Source of the DNA: a virus
IMG/VR virus record: IMGVR_UViG_3300032288_000530
Location: 1 to 23,672 of that record
Direction: 5' to 3' (one strand)
DNA length: 23,672 nucleotides
Part shown: one piece after another, positions 1-9,436 of the stretch
Layout: each line of letters starts with the position of its first letter
Position numbering within the stretch: the first letter of the stretch is position 1
Notes under the pieces: model-generated
Seen by the model: the letters and a program-made list of their open reading frames with translations, nothing else
What the model was told of the DNA's origin: nothing
Databases searched by the model: none
Made by a program: the position numbers and the translations under genes

Positions 1-3000
1 AAGCGCGGTACAAAGGTGGTGCACGCCAAGGCGAGCCCAAGCCGTGGTTTGACTACGCGGTTAGCCGCAACCTGCTGCCCAGCATCAAGGCGCGCATCAC
101 CAACCTGCCGCCTGAGTACCGCAAGCAGCCCGAAGCCACCGAAAAGAAGCCGAGCGCCGAGCGGATGGCGCAAACGCCGGAGGCGCTGCTGGGTACGTTG
201 ATTGATCAACTGATTGCGCGGGTACGCGAGGCTACGAGCCTGACCCGGCCGGTGAGATTTCAGCAACAGTCTTACAGCAACATCGTGGAACTTGCCAAGC
301 AACTGTACGCACAGACCAGCAAGGCTGGGCGCAACTATATCGTGCGCGGTGTGCCGCTCAAGGATTACTTCAAAACCGACGGTTCGCCGAAGATGCTCAA
401 GTCCGGTGGTCGCTACATGATCACCAACGAGGAACTGACTGCTGATCAACAGCGCAAACTCGAAGCCGACCAGCGAGCCGAAGCCAAGGCACTGGCCGAA
501 GAATTTCGCCAAGCAACCGAAGATGAACTTCGTAGACTTGAGGAGGCTCCAAGTGACTTGCGCCAGCCGATGGGTGCAAGGCCAGCAGGGGGCAAGAAAG
601 GTTATGTAGTCGAGGATGAGTGGGATGACCCAGACGGTATGTTCTACCGCGACGACGGTACGCCGCTGACCACCAAGATCCCGCAAGGGCGTGTACGGCT
701 GCTGGTCAAGAACTTCCTTGCCAAGCTGCGCGCAAAGCCCAACACGTTCGTGTACGCGAACGTGGCCGACCTCAAGGCCCGCAATCCGGACCTGTACCGG
801 CGTGCGGCAGCGGCCCGCCCCGAAGGCGACTTCGATACCACCAACGCAGTGGGCTACTCGTTCGGGCCGAACGTCATCATCTTCTCGGACTTCGTGCGCA
901 CCGAGCAACAACTGAAGTTCGTGCTGGCACATGAGACGCTTGGCCACTTCGGCTTCAAGGGCATCGTCGCGCAGAAGGATCTTGCAGCAGTCCTGAACCG
1001 CATCTACGACGCTGACCCCGATGTGCAGGCCGCAGTCGATGCGATGGTGGCCAACCGTGGCATGTCGAAGCTGGAAGCCATCGAGGAATATCTTGCCGAC
1101 AACGCAGCCGATCTGGATGTGTCGCTCATCGCGCGCATCTGGAATGTGCTGAAGAACGCACTGAACAAGTTGGGCTTCACCTTCCAAGACGACGAGGCAC
1201 GCTACTTCGTGAACCTCGCACGCAAGTACGTGCGACGTGGTGAGGGTGGCAACTTCTTCAACGTGCGCTCGATGGTCGGCGACATGCAGGCGCTCGAACA
1301 GGCACGGCTTGACGGACGCTACGCTCGGGTCAACGCGGGTGACATGGGCTCGCGCATCTTCGCCGCTGGCGCAATGAACCGTCGGTATGGTGGTACGGGC
1401 GGGCTGCGTGGTGCGATGGATGCGTTCGCCAAGGGAGCCTACGGTCGGCGGCGCGATGTACCCGGCATGATCAGTCGCCTGCTGGAGCAGGTGCAGACAC
1501 TCGACAACAAGGCGCGGCGCAGCTACGGACTGAACAGGCTCTACCGGATTCTGGAGCAGCAGCAACAGTACGCCCGGACGCTGCTGTCGAAGTACCAGCG
1601 CATGACCTCGTTCACCACGTCGGCGGATCTGGGCGTGCTGAAGAAGGGGGTGACCGAGGCCGACAAGGAACGTGCAGGCGAACTGTTGGCGCGGGCCGCG
1701 CTGTTGCGTGCTGAGCAGACCACCGACGAACTGATCAAGTCGTTCAAGCCACTGGTGTATGTGGACGCCATGGGCAACGTGGTCGTGGATACCACGGTGC
1801 GCGAGCAGATCGAGAAGGCAGGTAGGGTCACCGCCGAGGAGTTCCGCAAGGGCTTCGAGATTACCTACACCGATGGCAGCAAGGTGCGCTTCCAGTATGA
1901 CGTGAAGGAGAACAGCGACGAGTGGCGCATCTACAACGAGTTGCGAGACACCGTCAACGACTCGGCCATCGACCTGATGCTGGCGAACTACGAGTCCGCA
2001 CAGGCTGAAGTCAAGCGCGTGCTTGGAGAACTCAACACCGGTCGGCGTGGCACCAACGTGTTCACCCAAGACGATCTGGCGGCTATCCGCAAGGTCGCCG
2101 AGATGTACCAGAACATGCGGTATGCGGGTAGTGACGTGGCCAGTGCAGGTGTGGAACTCAAGGCCAAGGCCCGGAAAGACTCCGAGGAGTTCCTGATCGC
2201 GTTCGGACGTGCGCTGTTCGACGACGATGTGTATGCGGCGTGGGTGGGTGACCCCAAGATTACGGGCACTATGAAGGAGGACTTCGCCAAGTTCCAAGAG
2301 GCTGAGTTCGACGATCTGCGTGCGGCGCTGCCCAGCCTGCGGGCTAAGCTGTCCAAGGCGGACAAGGAGGCACGGGTCAAAGGTACGTCCGGGGTCGTCC
2401 AGAAGGCAGTACGCGATCTGTTCCTGTTCGATCTGCAATCTAGGAACGCCGACTACTACGCCAAGCGCACGATCCTTGGTTCCTACGTGCCGTTCTCCCG
2501 GCGCGGCACCGAGCAGGTGACGCTGGTTGCAGTCGATTCGCGTGGTAATCCGGTAGCCCTTGATGAAGGGGTACGCTCCGCGCTGCCGTACTTCCAGTTC
2601 GATAGCCGCAGCGAAGCGCTCGCCACGGCCGAGGAACTCGACAAGACCTTCGGTGGTGACAACGAGTACGTGCTGCTCGATGAGAACGGCAACGAGGTTA
2701 CCGTCACCTTCCAGACCGAGGTATCCCGTACCCGCCAGTCGCCGGATCTGACCGAGGCGGTGAACTTCAACGAGTTCGTCTACGTGTTGAACCGGCTGAA
2801 CGTGAACCTTGCGCCGGAAGCACGTGAACGTATTGTCACGACCTTGACCAACCAGAACGCTCGGGCTCGTAAGAACCTGCAACGCTCCGGCACTGAGGGC
2901 TGGGACAAGGACGTGGTGCGCTCCGTCTCCGAACATCTGGAGACCACTGCGCACGTGGCTGCCAAGAAGTTGTTCCGTCACCGGCTCGACGACCTCCTGC

Positions 3001-4895
3001 TCAACAACGCGAACTGGCTGGGTGATCCGCAGCGACTGGCCGCGCTCAAGGCGGCAGTGGACAACGCCCGCACCGACGGTGAACGCGCCCGCGCGCAACG
3101 TGCCTACGACGAATACGCCCACATGTATCGGTACATGGCGGGCAGCCGAGGCGACAAGACGGTCACCATCGACGGCAAGGAAGTACCCACGCTGGGCCGA
3201 GGCGAGGACTACCGCGAGGAGGCCAAGAAGGTACTGCGCTGGTACAGCGAAACATCGAACATCAGCGACTCGACCGAGGACATGCTGTCGGGTGAAGCCG
3301 GGTCGGCGCTCAAGCTGGTCACGGTGCTGATGCAACTGGGTGGTTCGGTCGCCACGGCGGTGGTCAACCTCGCATCACTGGCCACGCACTCGCTCCCCTA
3401 CCTGTCGTACTACAACTCCAAGCGCGGCTTCGGCGGTGGCTATGGCGAGGCCAAGGCATCGGCCGCGCTGTTCCGTGCAGCGGCGGCGGTGAAGAACTTC
3501 CAACTGTCGGACCCGGCGTTTCTGGAGAAGATGCTGCGCGATGGCAGCTACGAGCGGTTTGGGCTGACCGAGGATGAGGCGGTGTTCCTATTCGAGCAGA
3601 CGGAGCAGGGCACGCTGCAGGCTGCGCAGTTCAACGCACTGGTGGGCACCGCACGTGGCAAGGTGTTCAACAACCGAGCGCAGGCGGCGGTGCAGGCGTG
3701 GATGTCGATGTTCTCCTACACCGAGCAGTTCAACCGGCGCGTCACGGCACTGGCTGCGTACCGGCTGGAGAAGGAGCGGCTGCAGGCACAGGGTGTGACC
3801 GACAACGCAGAACTCATTGCTGTAGCCACCGAGGCAGCGCGCACTGCGGTCAACACGTCGCAGGGTGAGTATGCGATGTTCAACCGCCCGGAGATGGCGC
3901 GTGGCAACGTGCTGCAGTACGTCTTCATGTACAAGCAGTTCGTCATCGTCACCGTGCAGTTGATGCGGGCGCTCCCGCCCAAGGGTCAGTTGCTGATGCT
4001 GGGCTTCCTGCTGCTGGCATCCGGGCTTCGCGGGCTGCCGTTCGCCGAAGACATCTTCGACATCGTGGACACCATCGCTCAGAAGCTGGGGTTGAAGATG
4101 GCCAGTGTCGAGAAGGAGATCTCCGAGTGGGTGGATGCAGTGGCTCCGGGCATGACGCCGTACCTGATGCGCGGGATCATGGACCGAATGACAGGGGCTA
4201 CGGTGTCAAGCCGTCTTGGGATGGGTGATCTGATTCCCCTCACCGGAGCGTTCCGGGCTGGTGCCGATCCGACGCGGGAGATGTCTGACTTCGCTGGTCC
4301 GGTGTTCTCGGGTATCTCCGGGCTGGTCGGCATGGCAGGCAGCTTCGCCAAGTACGGGGCCGAGACTGTGGGGCTGCGCGACGACGTGACCTCGATCAGT
4401 GGCATCCTGCGCGACTCGCCGATTGCAGCGGTACGCGCCTTTGCTGACGCCTATGCCTACGCTGACAGTGGCATGGTCACCAACGCACGGGGGCAAGTTG
4501 TGTCCCGCGAAGCACCGTACCATGTGATCGCGGCTCGGGCACTGGGCTTCTACCCGGCGATTGCCAGCGAGCAGAACGACATCGTGCGGCTGTCCAAGCA
4601 CGTGGCCGAGTACGCCAAGGCGCTCAAGGCTGAGTATGTTTCTGCGTATGTGAAGGCGAAGCTGGCCGACGACGGTGAGCGGATGTCAGAGATTGCCGAC
4701 GACGTGCGCGAGTGGAACGAAGCAGCCCAAGGTACCGGACTGCAGATCAGCACGTTCCTGCGCTCGGCCAACCGGGCGGCGCTCGAAGCGTCCCGCCCGA
4801 CCGTGATGCGCTACCTGAAGTCCGCGCCCAAGCAGATGCGTCCTGAGACCATCGAGTTGTTGAGGCTCAATGGTCTGGAGGACGAGGTACGCTAG
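1..4895 (+). CDS. Giant phage polyvalent/virion protein with zincin-like metallopeptidase motif (5' end outside window)
   Basis: The frame is open from base 3 to the TAG at 4893-4895, giving 1630 residues in the window. The first ATG is at 165, but 54 sense codons precede it without a stop and read like ordinary protein, so the true start lies upstream of the window. Counting from ATG 165, a zincin signature (LAHETLGHFG) puts H256, E257 and H261 in an HExxGH motif, followed by an EAIEEYLADNA stretch that could give a further acidic ligand. Long charged helical stretches fill the middle. A hydrophobic segment (LLMLGFLLLASG, about residue 1278) precedes a C-terminal region resembling the large-polyvalent-protein domain LPD38 (key stretch SSRLGMGDLIPLTG). 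Such proteins are typically packaged in podovirus-like virions and ejected with the DNA; that role is inferred. It ends the plus-strand block and converges on the replication operon. Confidence 0.85.
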   Translation, partial: ARYKGGARQGEPKPWFDYAVSRNLLPSIKARITNLPPEYRKQPEATEKKPSAERMAQTPEALLGTLIDQLIARVREATSLTRPVRFQQQSYSNIVELAKQLYAQTSKAGRNYIVRGVPLKDYFKTDGSPKMLKSGGRYMITNEELTADQQRKLEADQRAEAKALAEEFRQATEDELRRLEEAPSDLRQPMGARPAGGKKGYVVEDEWDDPDGMFYRDDGTPLTTKIPQGRVRLLVKNFLAKLRAKPNTFVYANVADLKARNPDLYRRAAAARPEGDFDTTNAVGYSFGPNVIIFSDFVRTEQQLKFVLAHETLGHFGFKGIVAQKDLAAVLNRIYDADPDVQAAVDAMVANRGMSKLEAIEEYLADNAADLDVSLIARIWNVLKNALNKLGFTFQDDEARYFVNLARKYVRRGEGGNFFNVRSMVGDMQALEQARLDGRYARVNAGDMGSRIFAAGAMNRRYGGTGGLRGAMDAFAKGAYGRRRDVPGMISRLLEQVQTLDNKARRSYGLNRLYRILEQQQQYARTLLSKYQRMTSFTTSADLGVLKKGVTEADKERAGELLARAALLRAEQTTDELIKSFKPLVYVDAMGNVVVDTTVREQIEKAGRVTAEEFRKGFEITYTDGSKVRFQYDVKENSDEWRIYNELRDTVNDSAIDLMLANYESAQAEVKRVLGELNTGRRGTNVFTQDDLAAIRKVAEMYQNMRYAGSDVASAGVELKAKARKDSEEFLIAFGRALFDDDVYAAWVGDPKITGTMKEDFAKFQEAEFDDLRAALPSLRAKLSKADKEARVKGTSGVVQKAVRDLFLFDLQSRNADYYAKRTILGSYVPFSRRGTEQVTLVAVDSRGNPVALDEGVRSALPYFQFDSRSEALATAEELDKTFGGDNEYVLLDENGNEVTVTFQTEVSRTRQSPDLTEAVNFNEFVYVLNRLNVNLAPEARERIVTTLTNQNARARKNLQRSGTEGWDKDVVRSVSEHLETTAHVAAKKLFRHRLDDLLLNNANWLGDPQRLAALKAAVDNARTDGERARAQRAYDEYAHMYRYMAGSRGDKTVTIDGKEVPTLGRGEDYREEAKKVLRWYSETSNISDSTEDMLSGEAGSALKLVTVLMQLGGSVATAVVNLASLATHSLPYLSYYNSKRGFGGGYGEAKASAALFRAAAAVKNFQLSDPAFLEKMLRDGSYERFGLTEDEAVFLFEQTEQGTLQAAQFNALVGTARGKVFNNRAQAAVQAWMSMFSYTEQFNRRVTALAAYRLEKERLQAQGVTDNAELIAVATEAARTAVNTSQGEYAMFNRPEMARGNVLQYVFMYKQFVIVTVQLMRALPPKGQLLMLGFLLLASGLRGLPFAEDIFDIVDTIAQKLGLKMASVEKEISEWVDAVAPGMTPYLMRGIMDRMTGATVSSRLGMGDLIPLTGAFRAGADPTREMSDFAGPVFSGISGLVGMAGSFAKYGAETVGLRDDVTSISGILRDSPIAAVRAFADAYAYADSGMVTNARGQVVSREAPYHVIAARALGFYPAIASEQNDIVRLSKHVAEYAKALKAEYVSAYVKAKLADDGERMSEIADDVREWNEAAQGTGLQISTFLRSANRAALEASRPTVMRYLKSAPKQMRPETIELLRLNGLEDEVR

Positions 4896-7735
4896 ACCAC
4901 CTGCAACTGTCCGAGGGCTAAGTTGTCCAGCGCTTCATCGGCGTCGGACAACATGCCTTGCAGTCTCGGATGGTTCAGGTTCAGTCCGATTACATAGGAC
5001 TGGCCCAGCTTGATCGGCGTGTCCTTGGCCAGATACGCCTTGCTGGACTTCGGGGTAGCGAGGATGCCCTCGCTGGTGAACTCGCCGATGAACGTCTTGT
5101 AGTCGCCGCCGCGCTGTGCCAGCCAGCGCCGCAAGTGGCTGCGGTCCAGCATCACGGTGCCGTTGGCCACGGGGTCAGCCGAGGACTTGCGGAAGAAGTC
5201 GAAGCGTACCCTGACCTCGCCGCGCGGCACCCGGTTGTAGTCCATCGTGGGCTTCTGCGTACCGGTGTGGAACACCTGCACCTGCATGTCGGCTGCCTCG
5301 TTCAGGTACTCGCTCAACAGGTCGAACGCATCGAGCTTGAACTCGGACACACTGCGCCGGATCGCACCGATCTGGGATAGCACCCACTCGATACCTGTCC
5401 GGTGGTCGAAGCTGATTAGTCCCCAGTCGCTAGCCAATCTTCCAGCAAGATGTGCGAGGATGATAGCCTGCTCCCAGTAGCGCTCCTCGCCGGAGAACTG
5501 TGATTTGTACTCCCGATGGAACTGCTCGGTCGCCTCGGCAATCGCAGCCCGTATGCCAGCCTCGCCCATCTCAAGCAGTCGCGTGATGAACTCGCGGCCG
5601 ACGTGGCCATAGTTGGTGGTGATGAACTCGTAGATCCTGCGGCCTGCCGTGCTGTCACGGGTGAAGATCTTGCTGGCTGGGACGCCGACCTCAAGGATAC
5701 GGGCGATCTGCGCGTCGGTATCCAGACCACTGGCAATGAGTTTGGAGTTGAGCGACTTGTTGGTGGACACGACCACCGGTATTGCCCACGTCTTGGCGTC
5801 ACGCTCCTCGGAGTTGCGGTTCATCCGCGCCTTGTCGCGGCCTTGGCTGACCCAGTAGGCGAAGTCGCCCACCTCCTTGTCATCCATCATCGTCACTTCG
5901 TCGATGGTCATCGGCATGTGCGAGTACAGACCCATGCGTCCGAACAGCGAGTTCTGCGTGAACTTGGCTGCGAAGTGCAGCTTCTCGGGGTTGCCGTAGA
6001 TCGACTGGATCCACATCTGGGCCAGCGACTTGCCACCACCGGTCGGGCCGTACAGGGATACCGTCAGCCCCTTCAGTCCAGTGAACGCATACAGCGGGCC
6101 GGACAGACCCACGGCAAGTGCGAACATGTGGGCACGTAGATCCGCTTTCTCCAACAGGCTGGTGAAGTTGACCCACGCATCGCGTGAGCCTGCGGTATGC
6201 CACAGTTCATGACCCAGCCGGGCCGAACCTGATGCGAGGTTGATGGACTCCTCAGTAACGGAGCCATCGGGGTTGCGCCGCAGAATCGTGTCGCCGATGA
6301 CGAACTGGGAGAAGTTCTCCTTCCACCCCATCGTGGCGTACAGGTTGGTCATCGCACGCTTCTGCCGCAACTCGTCCATGTATGAGCGCAGCATGTGTTG
6401 GAAGTACCCTGTCTGGTTGCGGTTGTGCAGCACGATGCCTTGGTCGGCAATCACGGACGAGAAGTCGCGGTGCCCGTCAGTGAGCAGCGCCTGCCGCATC
6501 ACCAGTTCCTGCCAGCCGACGTGTGGTCGGTTCCAGCAGTAGCGCACCGTCTCGTAGCCCAGCGACTCGTCCCGGCCATACGCCACGGGGTAGATGTCGA
6601 AGCTGCATACGTCGATGTCGGTGTCGTCGATGGTCACCTTGATGCCGCTGGTGGTCCGCTTGAACGGGCGGGGCATCGGGATGTCGGTGGCCACGGCGAC
6701 TGGCGTATCTTGCGCTGCAGCAACCTCCGCGTATTGCACACCCAGCCGGGCCGGGGTGCCCACCTTGTCCTTGAAGCGGCAATTCTTGCAGCCCGAGGAT
6801 CGTAGCTCCTCAAACTTCTTGCAGGTTGTCGGGCCAGTCGTGGCCGCCTGCCAGTGGTGCAGCTTGCGCAGCGTCTCGTTCGGGTCGTAGCCCGGATGGT
6901 TCTCCGACCACGACAGCGCAGTGGCTTCCGGGTCTTGGCAGTGTGCGGCGATACCGATCAGTGCGTACCAGAACGGCTCGTCCACATCACCTTGGTTCTT
7001 CACACCCCAACTGATCTGCTGGCATTTCGATGCCACGACGGTGGCGTTGGTGGGTGGGAAATCCTGCTGCACCTGCAGCGCTTGTGCCAACGCACTGGTG
7101 GTTGTCTGCCTCGACTGGCTCACCGGCTGAGCCACCATGTACGCACTGAGGCAGGCTGCCATCTGCTCAACGGCCACCGGGGCTGCGTCGAGCAGCATCT
7201 TGACCTTGGTGCCGCTCTTGGGGTTGGTCGTGCCCACCGGCCGCAGTACGCGGGCACTGTCGGCAGGCACCGCTGGATCTATGGCGAAGCCCTTGTCGCG
7301 GGCTGCAGCCTTCATCGCTTCGGCCAGCGGCTTCCACCGCACCGGCTCCAGTTCCTCGGTCAACACCCAGTAGACGTGCAGCCCGTTGCCTGAGTGGATG
7401 ATCAGTGGCTTGGGTAAGCTCATCTGCTGGACGAACGCGCCCAGTGCTGCCACCCCTTCCTTCCACGACGGGAAGGGTTTGTCCGTGCCGCAGTCGACAT
7501 CCAGTGCGATCACCTTGGTGGTGCGCACATTGTCCTGCTTGCGGCTGCCCTTCTCGACGAACGAGGAGAGGGCGAAGTATGTGTTGTTGCCGCGCTGGTC
7601 GAGTCCGACCACCGCCTTGGCGAGATCATCTACCGTGGAGAAGAATCCCTGCCGCCGACCGTCTGGGTTGATGACGGTGGTGACATAGAAACCTGTTGAC
7701 GGTAGAACCCGCTGAAGGAAGTTCAACGTGTCCAT
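4892..7735 (-). CDS. Primase-helicase: AEP-like primase domain, Cys cluster and P-loop helicase domain
   Basis: A 947-residue protein. The N-terminal 200 residues look like an archaeo-eukaryotic-type (RepB/PrimPol-like) primase: LDVDCG with D79 and D81 as metal ligands, SGNGLHVYW with H120, and DSARVLRPVGTTNP with basic residues R162 and R165. A segment around 275-332 (WSENHPGYDP, then GPTTC, C316 and C319) matches the Cys-containing linker common in phage primases. The C-terminal half is a DUF927-like P-loop domain with Walker A GPTGGGKS (563-570), Walker B TIDEVT (about 610-615) and a sensor-like STNKS (657-661). It probably makes primers and unwinds the fork. ATG 7735 is preceded by an AGGGG ribosome site four bases away. 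It is the last gene of the minus operon and its stop overlaps the stop of the convergent virion gene. Fold assignment is by motif only. Confidence 0.85.
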   Translation of the reverse strand: MDTLNFLQRVLPSTGFYVTTVINPDGRRQGFFSTVDDLAKAVVGLDQRGNNTYFALSSFVEKGSRKQDNVRTTKVIALDVDCGTDKPFPSWKEGVAALGAFVQQMSLPKPLIIHSGNGLHVYWVLTEELEPVRWKPLAEAMKAAARDKGFAIDPAVPADSARVLRPVGTTNPKSGTKVKMLLDAAPVAVEQMAACLSAYMVAQPVSQSRQTTTSALAQALQVQQDFPPTNATVVASKCQQISWGVKNQGDVDEPFWYALIGIAAHCQDPEATALSWSENHPGYDPNETLRKLHHWQAATTGPTTCKKFEELRSSGCKNCRFKDKVGTPARLGVQYAEVAAAQDTPVAVATDIPMPRPFKRTTSGIKVTIDDTDIDVCSFDIYPVAYGRDESLGYETVRYCWNRPHVGWQELVMRQALLTDGHRDFSSVIADQGIVLHNRNQTGYFQHMLRSYMDELRQKRAMTNLYATMGWKENFSQFVIGDTILRRNPDGSVTEESINLASGSARLGHELWHTAGSRDAWVNFTSLLEKADLRAHMFALAVGLSGPLYAFTGLKGLTVSLYGPTGGGKSLAQMWIQSIYGNPEKLHFAAKFTQNSLFGRMGLYSHMPMTIDEVTMMDDKEVGDFAYWVSQGRDKARMNRNSEERDAKTWAIPVVVSTNKSLNSKLIASGLDTDAQIARILEVGVPASKIFTRDSTAGRRIYEFITTNYGHVGREFITRLLEMGEAGIRAAIAEATEQFHREYKSQFSGEERYWEQAIILAHLAGRLASDWGLISFDHRTGIEWVLSQIGAIRRSVSEFKLDAFDLLSEYLNEAADMQVQVFHTGTQKPTMDYNRVPRGEVRVRFDFFRKSSADPVANGTVMLDRSHLRRWLAQRGGDYKTFIGEFTSEGILATPKSSKAYLAKDTPIKLGQSYVIGLNLNHPRLQGMLSDADEALDNLALGQLQVV

Positions 7736-7752
7736 CGTGCCCCTGCTCTGAT

Positions 7753-7774
7753 CGGGGAGGGTCGCCCCTCCCCG
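7753..7774 (-). promoter_or_regulatory. 9-bp GC hairpin with GNRA loop ahead of the primase-helicase gene
   Basis: The arms 7753-7761 (CGGGGAGGG) and 7766-7774 (CCCTCCCCG) pair perfectly around a four-base loop. On the minus-strand RNA the loop reads GCGA, a GNRA tetraloop. It fills the 45-base gap between the HTH gene and the primase-helicase start, ending 17 bases before the ATG. No U-run follows, so it is not a standard intrinsic terminator. A role in RNA stability, processing or translation is inference. Confidence 0.55.
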
Positions 7775-7780
7775 TCCCCA

Positions 7781-8059
7781 CTACTGGTTCAGTATTGCAA
7801 GGAGGCGCTCCTTGCGCTGCTTCTGGGTGGATGCGATCACCTCGGGCATCGGCCACCCATGGTCGGTCATCACCGCCAGCAGTCGCTTCAGCATCACCCG
7901 CACTGCCGCATCATTCGACTTGCGAAGGGCTCGCCCCTTCACCCAGCCATAGTACGTCATGCGGGACACTCCCAACAACTCGGCCATGTCCGAAGTCGTC
8001 AGGAGCATGTGCTTGCGTAGCGCCTCCACCCGGCCGAAGTCAAGCGGCTTAGGCGTCAT
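7781..8059 (-). CDS. Small HTH (Cro/CI-like) DNA-binding regulator
   Basis: A 92-residue protein. A longer reading starting at 8095 is possible, but ATG 8059 has GGAGG nine bases upstream and gives a start that overlaps the previous stop by 11 bases, as is usual in this operon. Residues about 20-44 (LTTSDMAELLGVSRMTYYGW) form a clear helix-turn-helix of the Xre/Cro type: a first helix ending at the GVS turn, then the recognition helix. The rest is basic and helical without a recognisable oligomerisation domain. It may bind the repeat-rich control region at 22905-23345 or a late promoter; neither is shown. Its place between the SSB candidate and the primase-helicase means it is made late in the transcript, which would suit negative feedback. 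The HTH call is firm; the target is unknown. Confidence 0.75.
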   Translation of the reverse strand: MTPKPLDFGRVEALRKHMLLTTSDMAELLGVSRMTYYGWVKGRALRKSNDAAVRVMLKRLLAVMTDHGWPMPEVIASTQKQRKERLLAILNQ

Positions 8060-9059
8060 CAGCGTCCACCTCCCCAACCAGTGCAGCGATCTCATCGGCC
8101 AGCGACGTGGCAGCCTGCGCTGCCGCCGGAGCCGGTGCGGGGGCCGCCGGTTTCACTGCCTTGGGGGCCGGAGCCGGGGCAGCAGCCGGAGCCGCCTTGG
8201 GTGCGCCGAAACCACGCTTGGGAGCAGCAGCCTGTGCGGGTGCAGGGGCGGTTGCAGGTTCCTCCACGGGTGCCGCTACCGGAGCAGCGGGTTTCGGCGC
8301 AACTTGTACCGCCACGGGCGCAGCCTTGGGCAACTGCGGTACCGCAACGGGCTGGCGGGTCGTCTCGCCAGTGATCTCCTTGACCGACTCGGAGCCGAAC
8401 AACCCATCAACAACTTCCTGAGTGTCGGCATCGAGGAAGCCACCGAAGGTGAACTTCAGCTTCGGGAACGATGCGTCGGTGTCAAATGATACACGGGTCT
8501 TGACGATCTCGGGCGGGATACCACGCACCGACAGTTCCTTCTGGTACTGGTTCAGCCCCTTCAGCGCCGCCGGGGTGACCGACAGCAGGTAGACCGGGCC
8601 ACTGGCATCGTCAGCAGCGACCACAGCCAGCCGCTTGGTATCCGAGCATGCCTTGATCTGCTGCCCGGTGGGGGTCACCTTGGAACCCCATGCGTTCTGC
8701 GGGCAGGATGCGCACAGGTCGTTCTGCGGGGCGGTGGACTCCGGGTCGGGGCTAACGCCGTCGAGCGAGAAGCAGTCCGGGCCAGCCGGTTCAGCGTCCT
8801 TGTCCCACTGCTTGGCATACCACGTCTTGGACAGACGCGGGTTGGCACCGACGATCACCACGTCCAGCGAGGTGGACTCCAGCACAGTCTCGGTGTCGCC
8901 CTCGACGATGCGGAACCGAGCGCCCTTGATGCTGATGCGGGGGAAGGACTGGCCGGACGACAGGCCACCGGTGAGGGACGCAGCCAGTGCGGACGGAACG
9001 CCGACACGGCCAGCGAGGTGAGCGGGGACTTGCATGTTGGCGGGGATGATGTTGCTCAT
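8049..9059 (-). CDS. Candidate phage single-stranded DNA-binding protein with Pro/Ala-rich linker
   Basis: A 336-residue protein. ATG 9059 follows AAGGAG by seven bases. Residues 1-215 form a compact, beta-rich domain with four cysteines (C96, C116, C119, C138) in a pattern that could bind zinc (FSLDGVSPD, LCASCPQNAWGSK, KACSDTKRLAVV). Residues about 217-316 are a low-complexity linker of Pro, Ala and Val. The tail ends in EVDADDA, which is acidic. A structured domain, a flexible linker and an acidic tail is the general layout of SSB proteins, and the gene lies among replication enzymes, so an ssDNA-binding role is likely but inferred. The tip lacks the terminal Pro-Phe of bacterial SSB. I recall similar Cys-containing phage proteins annotated only as hypothetical, so this could be another nucleic-acid binder. 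Confidence 0.6.
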   Translation of the reverse strand: MSNIIPANMQVPAHLAGRVGVPSALAASLTGGLSSGQSFPRISIKGARFRIVEGDTETVLESTSLDVVIVGANPRLSKTWYAKQWDKDAEPAGPDCFSLDGVSPDPESTAPQNDLCASCPQNAWGSKVTPTGQQIKACSDTKRLAVVAADDASGPVYLLSVTPAALKGLNQYQKELSVRGIPPEIVKTRVSFDTDASFPKLKFTFGGFLDADTQEVVDGLFGSESVKEITGETTRQPVAVPQLPKAAPVAVQVAPKPAAPVAAPVEEPATAPAPAQAAAPKRGFGAPKAAPAAAPAPAPKAVKPAAPAPAPAAAQAATSLADEIAALVGEVDADDA

Positions 9060-9074
9060 TGTGTTGCTCCTTGA

Positions 9075-9434
9075 TTAGTACGTGGGGGTGTTGAGAGAGA
9101 TGTTGCCCAAGGCTGTGCCCTTGATGGCGCTCTGTGCTTTGCTGATGAGGTCCAGCTTGCCCTGCACACCCAGCTTGTCCTTCGCTGCAGCAGTGACGAT
9201 GTAGTCGGCAATCGCCTGATGGTCAGCGCAGTAGGTGAACCCACCGTGCCCTACCCCGGCCATCGCAGCTTCGCGGTTGTGGACCCGCACCACGTAGCCG
9301 TTCTCGATCTTGAACGCCACGATGGCAGCACCTGCATCTGCGAGCATGTCGCCCAGTCTCGGACGGTGCTGCTCGACGGGCTGGGCCAACTGCTCGTTGA
9401 TGATGTTCCTGATCCATCGCTTGATGAATCCCAT
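9075..9434 (-). CDS. Unknown small protein (119 aa)
   Basis: ATG 9434 is chosen because AGGAG sits five bases upstream; the GTG at 9440 in the same frame would swallow that ribosome site. The upstream gene stops at 9437, so the two are separated by two bases. The N-terminus is amphipathic and basic (MGFIKRWIRNIINEQLA), followed by a region with VAFKIENGYVVRVHNRE that looks like a short beta hairpin, then a helical C-terminus. No catalytic motif or cysteine pair is seen and I do not recognise the family. It lies between an unknown 148-residue protein and the candidate SSB in the replication block. A replication-associated role is only guilt by association. Confidence 0.75.
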   Translation of the reverse strand: MGFIKRWIRNIINEQLAQPVEQHRPRLGDMLADAGAAIVAFKIENGYVVRVHNREAAMAGVGHGGFTYCADHQAIADYIVTAAAKDKLGVQGKLDLISKAQSAIKGTALGNISLNTPTY

Positions 9435-9436
9435 GG

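Noticed and set aside
8107-8421. Ala/Gly-repeat protein on the plus strand
   Set aside because: It is the complement of the Pro/Ala linker of the SSB candidate, not a gene.
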